From Aphis gossypii (Eukaryota; Arthropoda; Insecta; Hemiptera; Aphididae): a stretch of 64,000 bases of DNA. The DNA lies in assembly GCF_020184175.1 (NCBI RefSeq), contig NC_065531.1, forward strand, positions 20,109,213 through 20,173,212, in the 5' to 3' direction. Positions within the stretch are counted from its first letter, which is position 1. Each line of letters begins with the position of its first letter. The notes beneath the pieces are model-generated. The model saw nothing but the letters and a program-made list of their open reading frames with translations. It made no database searches and was not told where the DNA came from. A program made the translations under genes and the position numbers. Shown in pieces: positions 42,238-57,600 of the stretch.

Positions 42238-42628
42238 TCACACGAACGTTATTGCACCGTCCTTGCAGTAGTCGTCCGACTTGATTAACGGTTCGTTGAC
42301 GTCGTCCATGCCGGACATCGAAGACACGGCCGTCATCTCCAGACAATCGGCCGCCATCGGTGTGACCGGCGCCGAATTGACACGCGGGAAGCCCGGAACC
42401 CTGGACACCGGGGCCTGAAGCAAGGAACCACAGTTTGCCGGTCGTTTTCCTGCCGCCGAAGGATCCTGATCGAAATGATCTATGCACGGGCACGAAACGC
42501 TCAGATGCCGGTCGCAGCAGTATTCGTCCTCCTCCTCGGCAACGCCCGACGGTCGTCGCCTGACTGGCGTTCCGTCGTCGTGGTGCATCGCAAACCTCAA
42601 CTTTTTCGGTGACTCCAAACTGCAACAC
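42238..42628 (-). CDS. Gyc76C: Guanylate cyclase last exon Q: cytoplasmic tail with PDZ-type end
   Basis: Acceptor ..GTGTGCTGCAG; 129 codons and a TGA stop at 42240-42238. Encodes CCSLESPKKLRFAMHHDDGT and an acidic and Cys-containing tail ending CKDGAITFV. This exon is much more GC-rich than its surroundings, which produces long shadow frames on both strands. The ITFV end fits a class I PDZ ligand (Thr at -2, Val at 0). The frame is supported by phase 2 joining of exon P and by the SLESPKKLRFA block, which I believe is shared by Gyc76C-type tails. Confidence 0.85.
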
Positions 42629-45600
42629 CTGCAGCACACACCGTAGTGTAAACAAGACATATTGTCATAAATGTGAAAGTTATAATTATTTAATAATCAT
42701 AGATCTAAAAAAAAATAAAATCGTAATAAGAGAAAGAGAGAGAGAGAGATCCAGGGGATAATGTTATAGTAATAGAAATTCTACAATAAAGACAACATAT
42801 TATTATAGTTTAGGTTCGACTATATTATGCACATTGCACATTGTACGAAACGTATCGAATATTTCTTTTTGAAAATGCTGAGCGTTGGCATTTGGCATTC
42901 CATTGTACTATTACGCAGTATATAGGTGAAACGCTGTCTATACTATATTAATATATGCTTATGTTAAAAAATTATGTTTTTAAGGTTTTATTGATCCGCC
43001 AGATACTGTAGAGATTAATTTCCTAGAATATTTCAAATGGCTTGTTGAAAATTCTTACTGAAAAAATGTTCGATATATGGAAACGCGTATATACTTCAAT
43101 ACAAAAAATTTAAATTTTCTCAAAAATACCACTACATTTCTTCCACATGTTTGTTGATGTAGGGTCATTCAATATTTATACAGATTATATACGTAATAAT
43201 TCGATTTAATCTCCTTAACATTTGTTGTATGGAAAAAATATGCGGTACGAGTATATTATACTGATATTATTAAAAATACTATATTATACAGGAACTGGCT
43301 ATTATAATACAACTATATATTATATATTTTATACATACCTACAGATTTTGTTAAAAAATAATAAATTATTTGTTCAATAGGTATATGGTATAAAATATAA
43401 TACGACTGTTTGGAAAAAAAATGATTATTTACGATGATCGTTGAATGATAAAATTATTATTATTGAATTTTTTTTCCAAAAAATGTGTGCGCTTTAATGG
43501 AAAATGTTAATGCGTTTTGTGACACTAAATAAAAACCCTTATCGTTTTACACCTGTTGAACACAAATTAACTTTAAAATATAAATGACGTTAAATTTACG
43601 AGTTTCCGAAAGCTATTATAATATAATCCGTATTATAAAATGTAACCTTTATAATATTATTTTACTTGTTTTACTTAATATTAAATTTTACACTTAAAAT
43701 GTAAAGTATTTTTAATTAGTCACCGAGCTGTTCATGGACGTTGTCCCGCAACTTCGTCTAAAATTCTAAATAAGTTATAAGTTTATAAGTTTATAAATAA
43801 ACTCTTAAATAATGTAGAAAATAATTCTGTCAACTACAGCATACACTTTCAAAACATCTACTCGAATTTTAATTAGCCGTTAAATACAATATTGTTCACA
43901 TAAGATAATCTATTCGTCTTTCAAACATGAAAAATGAAAAAAAAATGAATCACGTCTTCAACGTTATCATTCTATATAGTTACAACACTATATGGTCTGT
44001 GATATTATAATAAAGTAATCGGAACACTACAGCTATATAACTAGCCATAAACCACTAAATATTTACGATCGCGTTTATTAAATCTCTCAACATACCTATA
44101 CGCCACACGAAGGGTTCGTATGGAATAATAATGGTAAAAAAAATGATTGATGCATCTGTAAATGTCGCCTATGCGTCAAATCAACATATTTGAATGTAAA
44201 TCAGTGTTTTTAAAACAGTATACATTACAAATATTTTAGGTAAAATACCGTAATCTCGTATTTACAGGAAAACACTGTACGAGTATAAATATTATCATAG
44301 TAGGTATATTCCATGTTAAAATCCTGACCAAAACTATATTAAAATCCATACCAATCTCACTCGATCATATTTTCGTCTGCTGAGTGCTGTTGATATTATA
44401 TTTTATAATACAGACTTGCTCGTCTCTCGCTGTATCAAATACATGAATAATGTAAATCAAATAACAATATAATAATAATACTCTAGCCGTGAACTATACG
44501 TCATATACTATTTTATTAAATTTTCATAATAATATTATAGTCTATCGATGCGTAAAACTAATACTAATAAGCACCTGTTACATATATCAGAGTTACTCAT
44601 ACGTATCGTTTGTGTAAATTATATAATTCGATTCCATTTATTGTATCGATTTTTTTCATACGAAAATAATAGATATTATAATAATTAATAAATCACGGAC
44701 TGAAAATAGACAACAATATGTAGGGATACCTTTTAATCTAAAATTATCTATGTATAATGGGGGTACCTACATACTTAACTTCAAAATTCTAAAAAAAAAT
44801 GTCCAAAGTGTTAAAACAATAATTGTGATTTCCTAAGTGAAAATATAAAATCACTCTAATATTATCTTAAAATATAATATAATATCGATTATTAACGTTC
44901 GCACATAATGCACTATAATGTACCTGGATAACGGTCCGTTCATTGTCGATTTCGGGACCTTTAACGAACTTCGGGGTCCTTCCTTTACACTCTTCTGCTT
45001 GGAGGACTTACGGTGCTTGCTGCCAGTCTGCTGTTCTCGGCGTTGGGCCCTGAACTCGTCCCTCTTCAACCGGTGCAAGTGGTCCTCCCCTACAAGCCAA
45101 TATGTGCGCACATTTCCTTTTCCCTTCATCTCAACCAATCCCCGTTCGGTAGTCTGATAACCACCCAGTCGTTCCAATAGAGTCCGACATTCGCTCGAAC
45201 AATGAATTTTCAATGCTGTGAACCGAAAGCGTGTAGGTACAATATTATTCAACATGCATCACAAATATAAAAATCTGTACTTATTTAATTATTTCGAATA
45301 ATTTCATAGACAACGATAAAACAATAATAAGCACGGTTCAATTTATTGGTTTATTATCATAATTCATAAGGTAGGTATAGGTAGGTGCTATTTTAGATTT
45401 TTATGACGAGTACTTAATAAATATAAATGAAAAATATTGGTAAGTTCAAGAAATAATTTTTATTTTAAAATGAAATAAACATTTAAAAAAAGTATAAAAC
45501 GGTATAAAAAATAAAACTTTAAAAAAGTATATAATAAAAAGTATTTGGAATATTATTACCTAAGTATGTTGTAATGGGAAATAAATTATACTTGCTAGGA

Positions 45601-48600
45601 AAAAAATCTTAAACAGCAGTTTTTTGAGGGGTTTCGACCTTTAATGTGCACTACTGCCCAAAGAAAACTTACAGCAAGTTTATCAAAAATTATAACTATG
45701 TATTATGTATTCTATGTAATTACAATAAAAAAAAAAATCAAAAGCACTCACCTTGTCCGGTAGATTCCATTCGACTGGTCGTATTTACAGTATCGCCGAA
45801 CAAACAATATCTGGGCATTTTTAAACCAACGACTCCGGCACAGACTGGGCCTTAATAGTCAAACAGAAAATATAATTCGATTATTAGAGTATCTAATATT
45901 GTTTTGCTACAATTAAAAATACTATTGCAATAGTTGAACGATTTTAAAACTTAAATATTTTAAATTTAAATTAATATTGTTAGAATTGAAAATAATTTTA
46001 ACAAACGTAAAAACTGAAAGTTTTGATCAAGTAGTACAAATTTGAAAAACTATGTCCATTAAACGTATTAGAAAAAAAATTAAAGTAATTAAAAACAAAA
46101 TATGGATACTCGGGCTTTTAAAACGAATTTTTTTACCCTCTTGTATAAAAATAAAATATTTAATTGCACAGCATTATCTAAATTTAATCGTTAACACAAA
46201 TTAGTATCATAACGTTGATCTAACCAGAATGAATTCCTATTCTGAGTCTAAGGCTATCGTACGGCCTATGTCTAATTTGAAATTTCTTCACGGCTTCGAG
46301 TAAATGCAATGACATAGTAGCGATTTCTGCGGCATGCATATCACCGTTTTTAATAGGCAAACCACTAACCTGAAAATGAAAATAGCTTAACAATTTCAAA
46401 ACAATAAAATACATAGGTATGAATCCACTGGTATAGAAATGCTTACCACCATATACGCGTCTCCAATTGTTTCTACTTTGTAAACATCGTAATTCTCTAT
46501 TATTGAATCGAAGCACGTATATAGGTCGTTCAAAAAATCAACCACCTAAAAAAATATATACAAGAAAGTTGAGTACATTCCGTTCAACCAGCGAGATCGC
46601 GGTGAAACCTATAAGTACTTGAAAAGGAGTGCTTTCTGCAGACATTGATGTAAAACCAACGATATCGCTGAAATAAATTGTCACGCAGTCGAAATTTTCT
46701 GCTTGAACTTTATGTCCTCTTTTTAGTTGCTCAGCTACGTACTTCGGCAACATTTCGTATAGCAGTGCATCTGTTGTATAAAATGCAATGGACGAGGTTG
46801 AAATGTATTTTTAAAAAAAACTTAATATTATTTTACCGGTTTTCTTCTTTTCTTCAACAAGCTGGTCCGTTCGTTCGTCAACTAATACCTCTAAATTATT
46901 GGCATACTTTTCCATCATCGCCATCATATTGTCAAAAATATTTGGTCTCCTAAAAATTATTTCAATATTTGTGAGATGAAAATATAATTGTATAAATAGG
47001 TATGTATCTAAACTTACAAAGTATATTAAATATTTTATAAATTTAAGACAAAATTAAAGTCAACTAACTTACATTCCTTTTCGCATGGGTCTTAATTTAA
47101 CTCTGATTGCTTTAAAATCTGGGCGATCGTCCGGATTCTCTGACCAACAGTCTTGTAAACAGTCTCTGACAAAATCAAAATTATTTTCTAATAGTTCCAA
47201 TGGAGGCCTGTATCAAAACGGAACGTTAGGTTTTGTAAATGTATACTAATTAATTTAATTATATTATTTGAATAAATTCAATACTAAAGATTCAACATTA
47301 CTTTGGTAGTATAAGAAATGAAATATTACCTAAATGGATTTGAACCATCTTGTGGATAATAAATAATTTTTCTCAAAATATCTGACACCCCAAGTCCGTG
47401 ATTCTCTCCGAAAGGACCTTTACGGCTATGCAATTCATACAGAATAATAGAAAATGAATACACATCTCCTTTTTGAGTTCCGAATGAAATTTGAATAGAA
47501 GAGTTGTAGCAACGCAACAGCTCCGGTGAAATGTATAAAAGTCCTAAAGGAAAGCTTTATAAGAATTTACAAAGGAATACATTTTGAAAAATATTTAAGG
47601 ATAGGTGTTTGGATTTTTTTGAGGTAATTCATTTATCATAACCCCAAAATTATATGTATTATGGTTGTCACTACAATACCACCATTAGACTACAATACTT
47701 AAAATTGTTCATAAAAAAAAACCTATAACTAATAATTTTGATTTCTAAAAATAGCTATTCGATCCTTATTTTCTAGATTAATAAAAGAAATTTAATTTAG
47801 TTTGAAGATTATGTACTATACAACAATTATAATTATATTTAAATATATTTATACAATAATTTTAAAACTATATTAAATTCCTTATTTATTATTCAAAGAA
47901 AAAAAGTTGGATCGTTATTTATTGCCTTATTGGTATTACACATAAATTTGATTTTTATCTCCTCTGAACAATTTATAATTTTGTAGTTACATGATATTGA
48001 AGTGACAGCTGTTATATAAAAATAAAAGTATTCTTTAGTAATATAATATTATGAAAAAAAAATATATATATATACCTTCACACTTGCAATCTACTTCATC
48101 ATCCTTTTGAAGTCGAAAGTCGTGCTGTAGAAAATGATGAGGAAAATCTTCAGATTCTTTTTTAAACTCTTGAAGACCAAAGTCTGTAAGTTTAAGCACC
48201 CATCGAGAGTCCACTAAGCAATTGGACGACTTCAAATTCCCATGGTATCTTAACGGAGAATCATGTAAATACAACATACCCTATGGAAAATTAATCATCA
48301 AGTATTTTGTTGTTTATATAGGGGAAAAAAGATAATGTATAATTTACCCGAATTATATCGGCTACCAATGAGGCGACAAACATGTTATCCAGTTTCACAT
48401 CTTCGTTTTCTAAAATATCCTAAAAGAAATTTTAAATCAAATAATCTATTGGTATCAATTATGCAATTGAATTACTAACCTTTAAACTTCCTCGATTACA
48501 ATACTCAGTCACTATACAGATATTGGGAGGATCTGTGCAAGCACCAATGAACCCATTTAAGTTTTCATGTCTTAAATCTCGCATCTGAAATTATAATTTT

Positions 48601-51600
48601 TGCACATCATAATCTTATTCATATTATAATAGTATTAAAAATGTCATCAAACAAAATTAATATTTTGTTAATCATAAAATGTAGGAAAATGTTAACTTTA
48701 ATGTTAAACACTTAGATGGTAAGTAACATAATGTATATTGTATACATTATGAATCAGTTATGTATACTTTTTATGTATTATATTTTCTATTAAAAATGTT
48801 AACTATAAGTGATGTGTGTAATATAAGCTTACTGATTTTATACAATTTATTTTGTTTTAATAATGAATATTATTTTTGTTTTATTAGATTTTCTGACAGT
48901 ATTAATTAAGTACCCTTAATCTTTTATAATTTTGTTGACGTGTATTATGATAATAATAAAAAATACATAATGATCTTACCAATTATTCTTTTTTTAGTTT
49001 AATTAATATTAACTAATGATATAGTCTGTATTAATTCATAATAATATGATTTTAATATTACTTACCACTTTAAGTTCTTTTTTCATAGCTCTAGTTATAT
49101 CAATTGACTTCTTTTTCACATTTTTTATTGCAAACACTCGACCTTTATAAATGCCGACTGCGGTGAATATTGATGAGTAACGAAAATCCGCATCCGGGTT
49201 AGAGCTTAAAGAGACTTGGCTAGTCCGAATCAGTGGATGCAAAGCCTTGAAAATACGTGATGAAAATATTATTTTTAAACGCTTGAAACTATATAAAATG
49301 AGGACAACGTGCTGCTATCTAACGGTTATTTTTATTATATATAACCGTAGGGTTGATTTTAGAAAGTTTATTTCTGTTTGACTTCTGTGTACATAATATT
49401 ATTTCACTGAAAGTGCCTACGCTAGATTACGCCTTACATTTAACGAGCGTAAAAAACCACATCACTATAATACCATGTAATAATACAATATCTTACATGA
49501 CGTAATCCCGCGAAAATAAGTATGTAAAATGTTTTAATTAAAAAGTAAAAAGAAAACGAATTTCGAGGTTGTAAACCATAATATATAATAATGGTACCAC
49601 TATAATGGTTTTTCCTTAGGCGCACCTAATACATCATTATTCATTTGTGCTTGCCAGTGAATTATTATTTTCATTTTAAGTATAATAGTTAATATTACAC
49701 ACGTAATTTTGTAGGTAATTAAAAATTCAAAAATCAGATTATGACTGGTGACGACATGGCCAATTGGCAATTTCAATAGGTATAATATTATTAGGTCGAA
49801 ATATGTTTGCAGTGTTTTTGATTCATACAACGCTTTTAATTTTTTTTTTTAATTTATTCTATAACAATAATATTATTTCAATAATTTCGGAGACTATTAA
49901 CGTAAACTGTGATCGTAGGTAATTAATAACATATTGTGTAAGTAAATGTATTACAGACGCCGTTCTGCTGTTGACCGTGATGAGCGATGAATGATTAACT
50001 ATTATCAATATTTTATACGCGAGTACACGAGGTATAAGAAATAATTCACGAACAATATAATTATGCTAAGTGGATGTTTTAATTGTATTGAAGAAAAAAC
50101 TCCTGTGAATTTGTTTATCGACTAGTATTTCAATCCCGTGCAATTCTCTCGGTTAACCACTTAATCGTAAACTCCCCCGATTATAACGGTCAAAAGGAAA
50201 TTTCGTACGGTCACATAAACTTTATGGATATGGTCCAAAATTTGGAATAAGTCGCAGAACGCAATCGTAATCAAAACTCCGACGGTTAAAAGACGTGTAT
50301 TAACATTTGCTGCTATTTATATTATTTTCATCGTCAAAATATTTTGTAATAATATTTTATTTTCGGTTCCGATCGTTCCAGAGATCACATGTTTTCTTAA
50401 TTGAACGACTTAAAAATCACAACATTTGGGTTAACTAACGCCGTCAATTTTTATTCCGAGTACCGTATATTCAAGGTTTTTAGTCAGAGAATCAATAAAT
50501 AATAACATAAAAATCCCGTATCTACTCGCCGTTTATTATAATACAAAGCTTAATAAACGCAAACAAATCCAAATTGAGTTAATTTTAGAAACGCTTAAAT
50601 TAGAAAACACTATAAAAACACTCTAGTTCGTTGCCCGTTACAATATTATAACATACATATCGCTGATTTATTTTAGAGTTATTGAAAGTAACTTAATTTA
50701 AGAGTTTTGAAAACTATTTTATAAGAATGTTACATACGATAATATACAGATACGCATTGGTTTGTAACGTTCAGTTGGAAGAATGTAGAATGAATAAAGT
50801 ATATACAGATGTAACTGGACGTGTGCTTTTACTGATTTTTTTTCTTTCTAAATGAAATGATAAAATATGGTCAAACAAACAATTTATATATTTTATTATT
50901 CAAATCAAAAAAAAAAAAAAAATTGCATAATATAGGTACAACTGGAAATTAAGATTGAATCAAATATTATTTTAAATTTCTACTGCATATATAGAATTCA
51001 GTGTATATCCAAATCAATGATATAAAGATAATATGCATTTGTATTGGAGAAAGTATTTTTGATTAAATAATAAATTTAAAATTCTACACAACGTGTTGTT
51101 ATTGTTATTATTATTATAACTACTATTATTATTAGTAGTTATATTAATAAACTTAAAATATTTGAAAAAAGTAAATTAAAAAAGTCATTAATATGATAGT
51201 ATGAGCATCAAATAATAAGCTGAGTAATTTTTACATCGTATTATTAAATAATATAATTACGTAACACAAATACTTTTAATTATGTTAATTATTGTAAAAA
51301 AAAAAAAACAAAAAACAAAAAAAGATGTCTGTCGATGCGTGCAGAGGTGTAGCATATTATTCTAGCAGTCACTATACTAAAAAATCATCATAAAAACATA
51401 ATTATATTGTATTATATCTTATTGAAAACGTGTTACTACTCAGAAACAAAATAATATTAGAGATGTGTATTTTTGAAGTTTTAAATTTCTAATACCTGAT
51501 TTGTATATTATTAACATTCATCAGTCAGATTATATTCTAAGACCGTAAGTGAAAATCGGGGGAGTGGTGAAGGAGTGGAGAACTTTTTCCCCAAAAGATT

Positions 51601-54600
51601 CTACTAGTCAGATTAAATCCGGCCCATACCTCCCCCCCCCCAAAAAATGTATGATTATTTTTTTTTTTTTTTTTTTTTTTATTAAACAACTATCTGCGGC
51701 ATCTATGGCCATTGGATGTAACAGTACATTATAATTTACATTTTGTTTATAAGATTAGTATGTTTCCGTATGATTATTATTTATCGTTTTAACTAATATT
51801 ATCAGTTATATTACATAAATAATTATCATGATATAAGTTATCCAGATGTTTATTAAATAAATTTTCTTAGAAACCCTTCAAATAATATTTTACAAAATAC
51901 TGCATATATAATTTTATCACTCAGCTGTATGCCTATATTGTACTGCATGTATGATCATCTACGAATAATATATTATGACATTTATGCAACACTTCCAAAC
52001 CACTCAAACTATGAGCATTATGCTCCATACTTGCTATAGTATATTATAAGGTCAAAGAGAGTAAGATACTAGGATCCGGCGTGTTATTTTTTTCGTATAT
52101 TTACATACCTACTGCAGATATACCTACTATAAGGGCCGAACGAATAAACCCCTACACTACATAATACGTTGCGTTTTGCCAAAGCGGATTTCACGCCTAT
52201 CCTATATTTTCTACCCGAGGGAATGTTAAAACAATCGGTGCGTTTCCGAGGCGAGAAATATAAAACAGAAAACGTTTCATCGGATTTCGATATCCGTTTC
52301 CCACAAAGCAACACGATCATCGTCGGTGGCGATGTCCCCGTTGATGCTCACTCTGGATATCTTCGACGACGTGCTGCTGTTTTCCGTGTCGTTGATCTCG
52401 ATGTCTTTGTAGTCGACTTTCCACAGCAAACTATCCAGCTCTTGTTCGTACTTCCAGTTTCTGTAGAACACCAGCGAGATGACGGCCAATACCAGCAAAA
52501 GTGTCCCGGCGACGATCGACAATATTTCCGCGGTATGTGCTGAAATATAGTCATTAAATTTACGAGATAGTTCACCAAACTATGATGGTGGGGTCGATCA
52601 TCACTACCATAAGTGGATTAAATGTATTGGAGTGTTTTTTAATCGGATGGGTGTAACATATTTTGAATTAAACATTTACATTTTTTATAATTTCAGTAAA
52701 TAAAAAAGTTTCAAGTGTAATGTTTATATATTGCTTTTATAATATAAAATAAATTTCTTTTAAGGTACGTGGGCCACTAAGTGGTTTTTTTTTATCCCAG
52801 AGGTTTAAAAAAGATCTATTTTAACTGGTCTTTTATACTTTTTTTAGTTATAACTAAAGCTATGAGTCCATAACTGAGTTATTACATTATTGTTTTTTTT
52901 CTAAAAAGAACTCAACGTAAGAGGAATTAAAAGTTGCTTTAGTATTACTTATGCAAATGCATAATATTTTATAAGAAATAAAATTATTATATGTTATTTT
53001 GAGTTTGAAAATTGTTTTTTTTTGTATACCTATTTAAATAAAGGTGTATCGCTTTTATGTAAATTTTAATCATTAATATTTATAAATTGTATCTGAATTT
53101 TTTTTTTTATTTCAATTTGCACTTTTCTGCATATTTGGACATGTTAAGATTATAATACTATATATGTATACTTGTCTTAGTTTATGTATATTAATACATT
53201 TTAGGTAAAAAGGAGAATAATAGTTTTTTAAAGCACTAAATTTACAATCCAACTTATTACTACTAATAACAGGCAACCACAACTTTACAATAATTTGTTA
53301 TTAAGCACTATCGCGAGTTGTTTATTTCAATAATTCATACTTTTAAAGTTGATTATTAGTAATGTATTATAATATTATAATATGTTTGTAATTTACTGAT
53401 GCATTTCTGGCCGCGATATCCGCAAGCTGGTTCGGCCACAGGCGGTTTCCCAGAAATCCATTCGACGTTCACCACCAACGTCAACTCCTATATAAATAAT
53501 GCGTCTCGTTTTCTTTTTTTCCATTTTCAATTACGTAACGAAATAAATAAAGACGTTTACCGGGTTTTTGGTTAAATTTCGGAGCTTAGTGAATCTACCA
53601 GCTGGAAATAAGCCATATCCTTTGGAGGCGTCAGATTGCCGTTGCCGTGACACCAATGTATAATTTCCTTCCGCGTCACCGTTTTCATCCATGTATACTT
53701 CGTATCTACGTAAAGCATATAATATTTATTATAATAATAAATTGTTCAAAATTTCTCTTAGAAACACTTAAATAAATTGTATAATATAATACTAAATATA
53801 AGAAGAAAAAATGTAAAGCTATCGTTGCAACAAGATTATATTATTATTATTACACATTATACACATACCTTCAGACTTTATAGAGTTAACTTTGAAAGCG
53901 TGTCGCTTATAGTTTTGTAAACAAATAAAATGAATTCACTTTTCACGATTACATCAAATCGAATCATTAACATAAATATATTACGGAAAATTTAGAAGTA
54001 TACTGTTTGCAATCATATTTATAAACAAATACAATTGATAATAGATATCAGATAATAATTAGCTCAAGAGTTAAGTAACATCATTGAAGTGGGTATGTCA
54101 CATTCATGTTTTTGGGAATCAAATTGTCAAGCAATGATAAATTCAATATATTATAAAAATAATAGATAGATGTTTATAATACAATGTGAGTCTTTTTAAA
54201 ATCCTTAATTTATTCATCAACATTTCTTTATAATTTTTTATTACTTTTTATAGAGAAACTAGGTACTTAAAAAATCTAAACACCATTATTTTAAGATACA
54301 AACTGGCTAGATTTCCTATTTTGAGTTACTTTACACACCTTAGGATTATTCTTTCGGCACTAAAAATTCCATACAGAAATAAATCACAAACTTAACAAAC
54401 TAACACATAATATTTATTATTTATAAATGTTTACTATAAATTTATTTTAATTGATAAAAAAACGACGAATTGGTGGTCTCTAAGTATATTGATATATTAT
54501 ATGGTCTCTGAATTTCATAGTTTCGGCTTAAATATTTTATTATACTTGATATAGGAAATATCATTATTATTATAACCATAGATTTAACATATATAAACAT

Positions 54601-57600
54601 ATATACAATATACATGTATATAAATAAAAATGAACTAAAAAGATCTTCAAGCCTATTACATTCAAATCAATTTAATCGTTTCTTTGCTGACCTTAAAAAA
54701 AATAATCCATTTTAAGTCGTTTTTCAATTTTTTATATTTTTATAATAAAATATAAATAACAGTTGGGTTCAACCAGCGGCCTTAGAAACCTTTTTTTTGC
54801 CTCCCCCTAAATATAACCGAATTTTTGTCATTATTTGGGTGTACAATATTTGTATATCAGCATTTTCTACTATGGATTTAATAAAGTCTAAATCAAGAAA
54901 CCATATTAATAATTCGTCTTTAGAATCGTGTATCAGATTAGCCACCATAGGGTAAATTGATTTAAAAAAATTAGCTTCTGAAAAACAATCACAATCATCA
55001 CATTCATTTTTTTCTTTTGGCGTCCTCCAGTATTTTTATGAAAGTTTAAATTGGTCTGCCAACTACAAAAGGTTAGACCAGGGTGATATTATATGTGATG
55101 GAAAAAATAATAAGAAATAAGAAGTTATATTATTATGAGAAATTTACAATTTTTAAAATTGACATCGGTATAATGGTGTTTATAACCTGTAACCAAATAT
55201 CGAAAAATAAGGACAAGATTTAAAGCATTATAATATACTTATTAGAAGGCGTGGGCTCCTGAAGCAAATGAATAAATTACCAACATTCACGACACCTGAG
55301 GCTCTGCGTACTTGAGTACTTAACACAATCAGGTCAGTAACATTATTCTCAAAAATTCTACGTAAGGTATTCATTACATCAGTATTTATTACGCCTACAA
55401 TTCGTTGTTTATATTTTATATAAGTTTTATTAAATTTAAACACGTTGAAAAATATTTTTAATTTAGTTATTTAGCTTTGAATACACTAAAACTAAGTAAA
55501 TTATTTTACCACGATATAAAAGAAGAAGAAAAACTTTATATTTATAATTAAAAGAGATTTAGGTATTGTTATCTGTTAATAAAATCCGTTAACTTCAGAA
55601 CTCAGATTAATTTAGCAAAAAGGTGTGAGTAGACTGGATCAATGGTGGTATTATAATTTAATTTATTCTTATTTTATGGCTAGCCCAAATTCGCATAATG
55701 AACTTGTGTGATATCAAACGAAAAAAAAGGTCCGATTAAGTTCTAAACACACGCAACATTATGTTACAAAAAAAAAATTAATGGTCATTGTCAGAACATC
55801 TCACCGATAATAAACACCAAAAAGCAACTATAAAATCTGATAAAAACCGTAACCCACCTATAATCATTTACATTTTACATTATATAACTATATTATTATA
55901 CTGAAGAATTATACTATAATAATATATATTTATTATTGCCATGTATAATTAACGAGTGTTGTACTAACGTGCCAATTCCAACAATTGGAAACACAAGATT
56001 GACGATAGTGATAATTTTATTTCAATAGTATTTGAAAATAAACAAAAAAATATTATTGACAGTCATCACAAAGGTATAATAACTTTAGCCATGATTTTAA
56101 TGTCCTAAAAAAATTTAAAATCTTAAAATATGAATCATGTGGATTAATAAAAAATTGCTATAAATGTGTTGTACAATAATAGCTTTGTTTTTTTCAAAAA
56201 ACTGTAAAATACTAAAATAAATGCATTCCTTATAATTATCATCTCATTAATTGATTGAAGATATTATAACTGTGAGTACTGCATATTATCTACTGACAAC
56301 AAAGAATTTGATCTATCAGATCACTGTGTCCTCTTTTCTCAATATGCTGATTTAAGATTTTTATTATAATAATAAATTATGTGGTATAAATAATAAATTA
56401 CTGTTTACGTTCGCTTCAAAAATTAACTGTGAAAAATGTTCTATAAACTTGAAAAATGCCATTAAAAGTTTAATTTGTCAAAAATGCAAATTAATGCAAA
56501 ATAAAAATACCATCAAAATAATCACGATCTCCTTAAACATTTTTCACTTGCGGAGCTATAGTATAAAACAGCAGAAATTACACCGTATCAGCATCCTAGC
56601 TCTAATAATAACGTAAAATCACATTAAAGGAGTTCAACAATTATACGATAATTTGCGTGTACGACTTATTTCACATAATATGCAGTGTTTGACTAATATA
56701 CCAACAAATATATTATGTAAACACAGTTAAAAGAGTTGAAAGTTTGGTCTATAGCCATTACATTCTTATACCTATATAATATATACAGTATACACAGATG
56801 CGACTCCACTGATGGCTGTTGAGTGCTTCGATATACACGTAACCTATGACCTATATACCTAGCCTATGACTTTGATAATGGCATAATTATTTATTGCATT
56901 TATACAGTATGAGTCACTTAAGTAAAAACACCTGTGTTTAATCTTCAGTTAAAGATTGATTTAAGTAGATGTTTTACATTATATTTCACGAAAACATCAA
57001 AAAACATTTTTTGTCAAACCATAAATTTGCTAAAAACAACGAGCGATTCCCGCTGACCAATTTGCGGTTAACATTTTAACTTTTTACGCCTATTTTTTTA
57101 TATTTTCCGAACAACGAAAAAAATGTAGCAGATTCAATCAATATTAAAAAAAATAATAATATATTTTATGTTGTTGCATGTTTTTCAAAAAGTATTTTCA
57201 CGGTCCGCTGTCATTAAACTTCATTTTGTACAGTATAAAGTTGAAAATTATTATTGATTCGTTGTTGGGTAGGTAATAATGTAATACATAAAATATGTTT
57301 TGAAACATATCATCCGTGAAGAATAAATAAAAATATTCAGTAAATTTATATCTATTCTGTTATTGTGACGGTCAGAAGTTTTAAAAAACACGTGTCTTAT
57401 ATAGTTTTCGTATAGAAACATCTTGCACGCGATTTTTTTTCCCTGCTAAACTTTTACGATACAAAACTGATATTTTTTTACTTTTTAACGTGTTCTGCTT
57501 ACCCCAATGCACTTTTGTAGTGTGAACCTTTGAATTTTGCCATCATGGCCGAACCATTCCTCGGATCATCACCGCACTCGATCATCTCCAGCACGCATCT

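Larger units (their letters stand above)
53706..57502 (-). other. Intron between ectodomain exons A and B
   Basis: 3.8 kb GT..AG intron, AT-rich. It contains two minus-strand open stretches (54769-55035 and 55228-55443), listed separately, that may be old mobile-element remnants. Nothing else is recognisable. Confidence 0.75.

Noticed and set aside
42128..42655. 175-residue open frame on the minus strand (and a plus-strand frame at 42063-42284) over the last cyclase exon
   Set aside because: They are shadows caused by the high GC content of exon Q. The phase from exon P selects the frame that ends ITFV.
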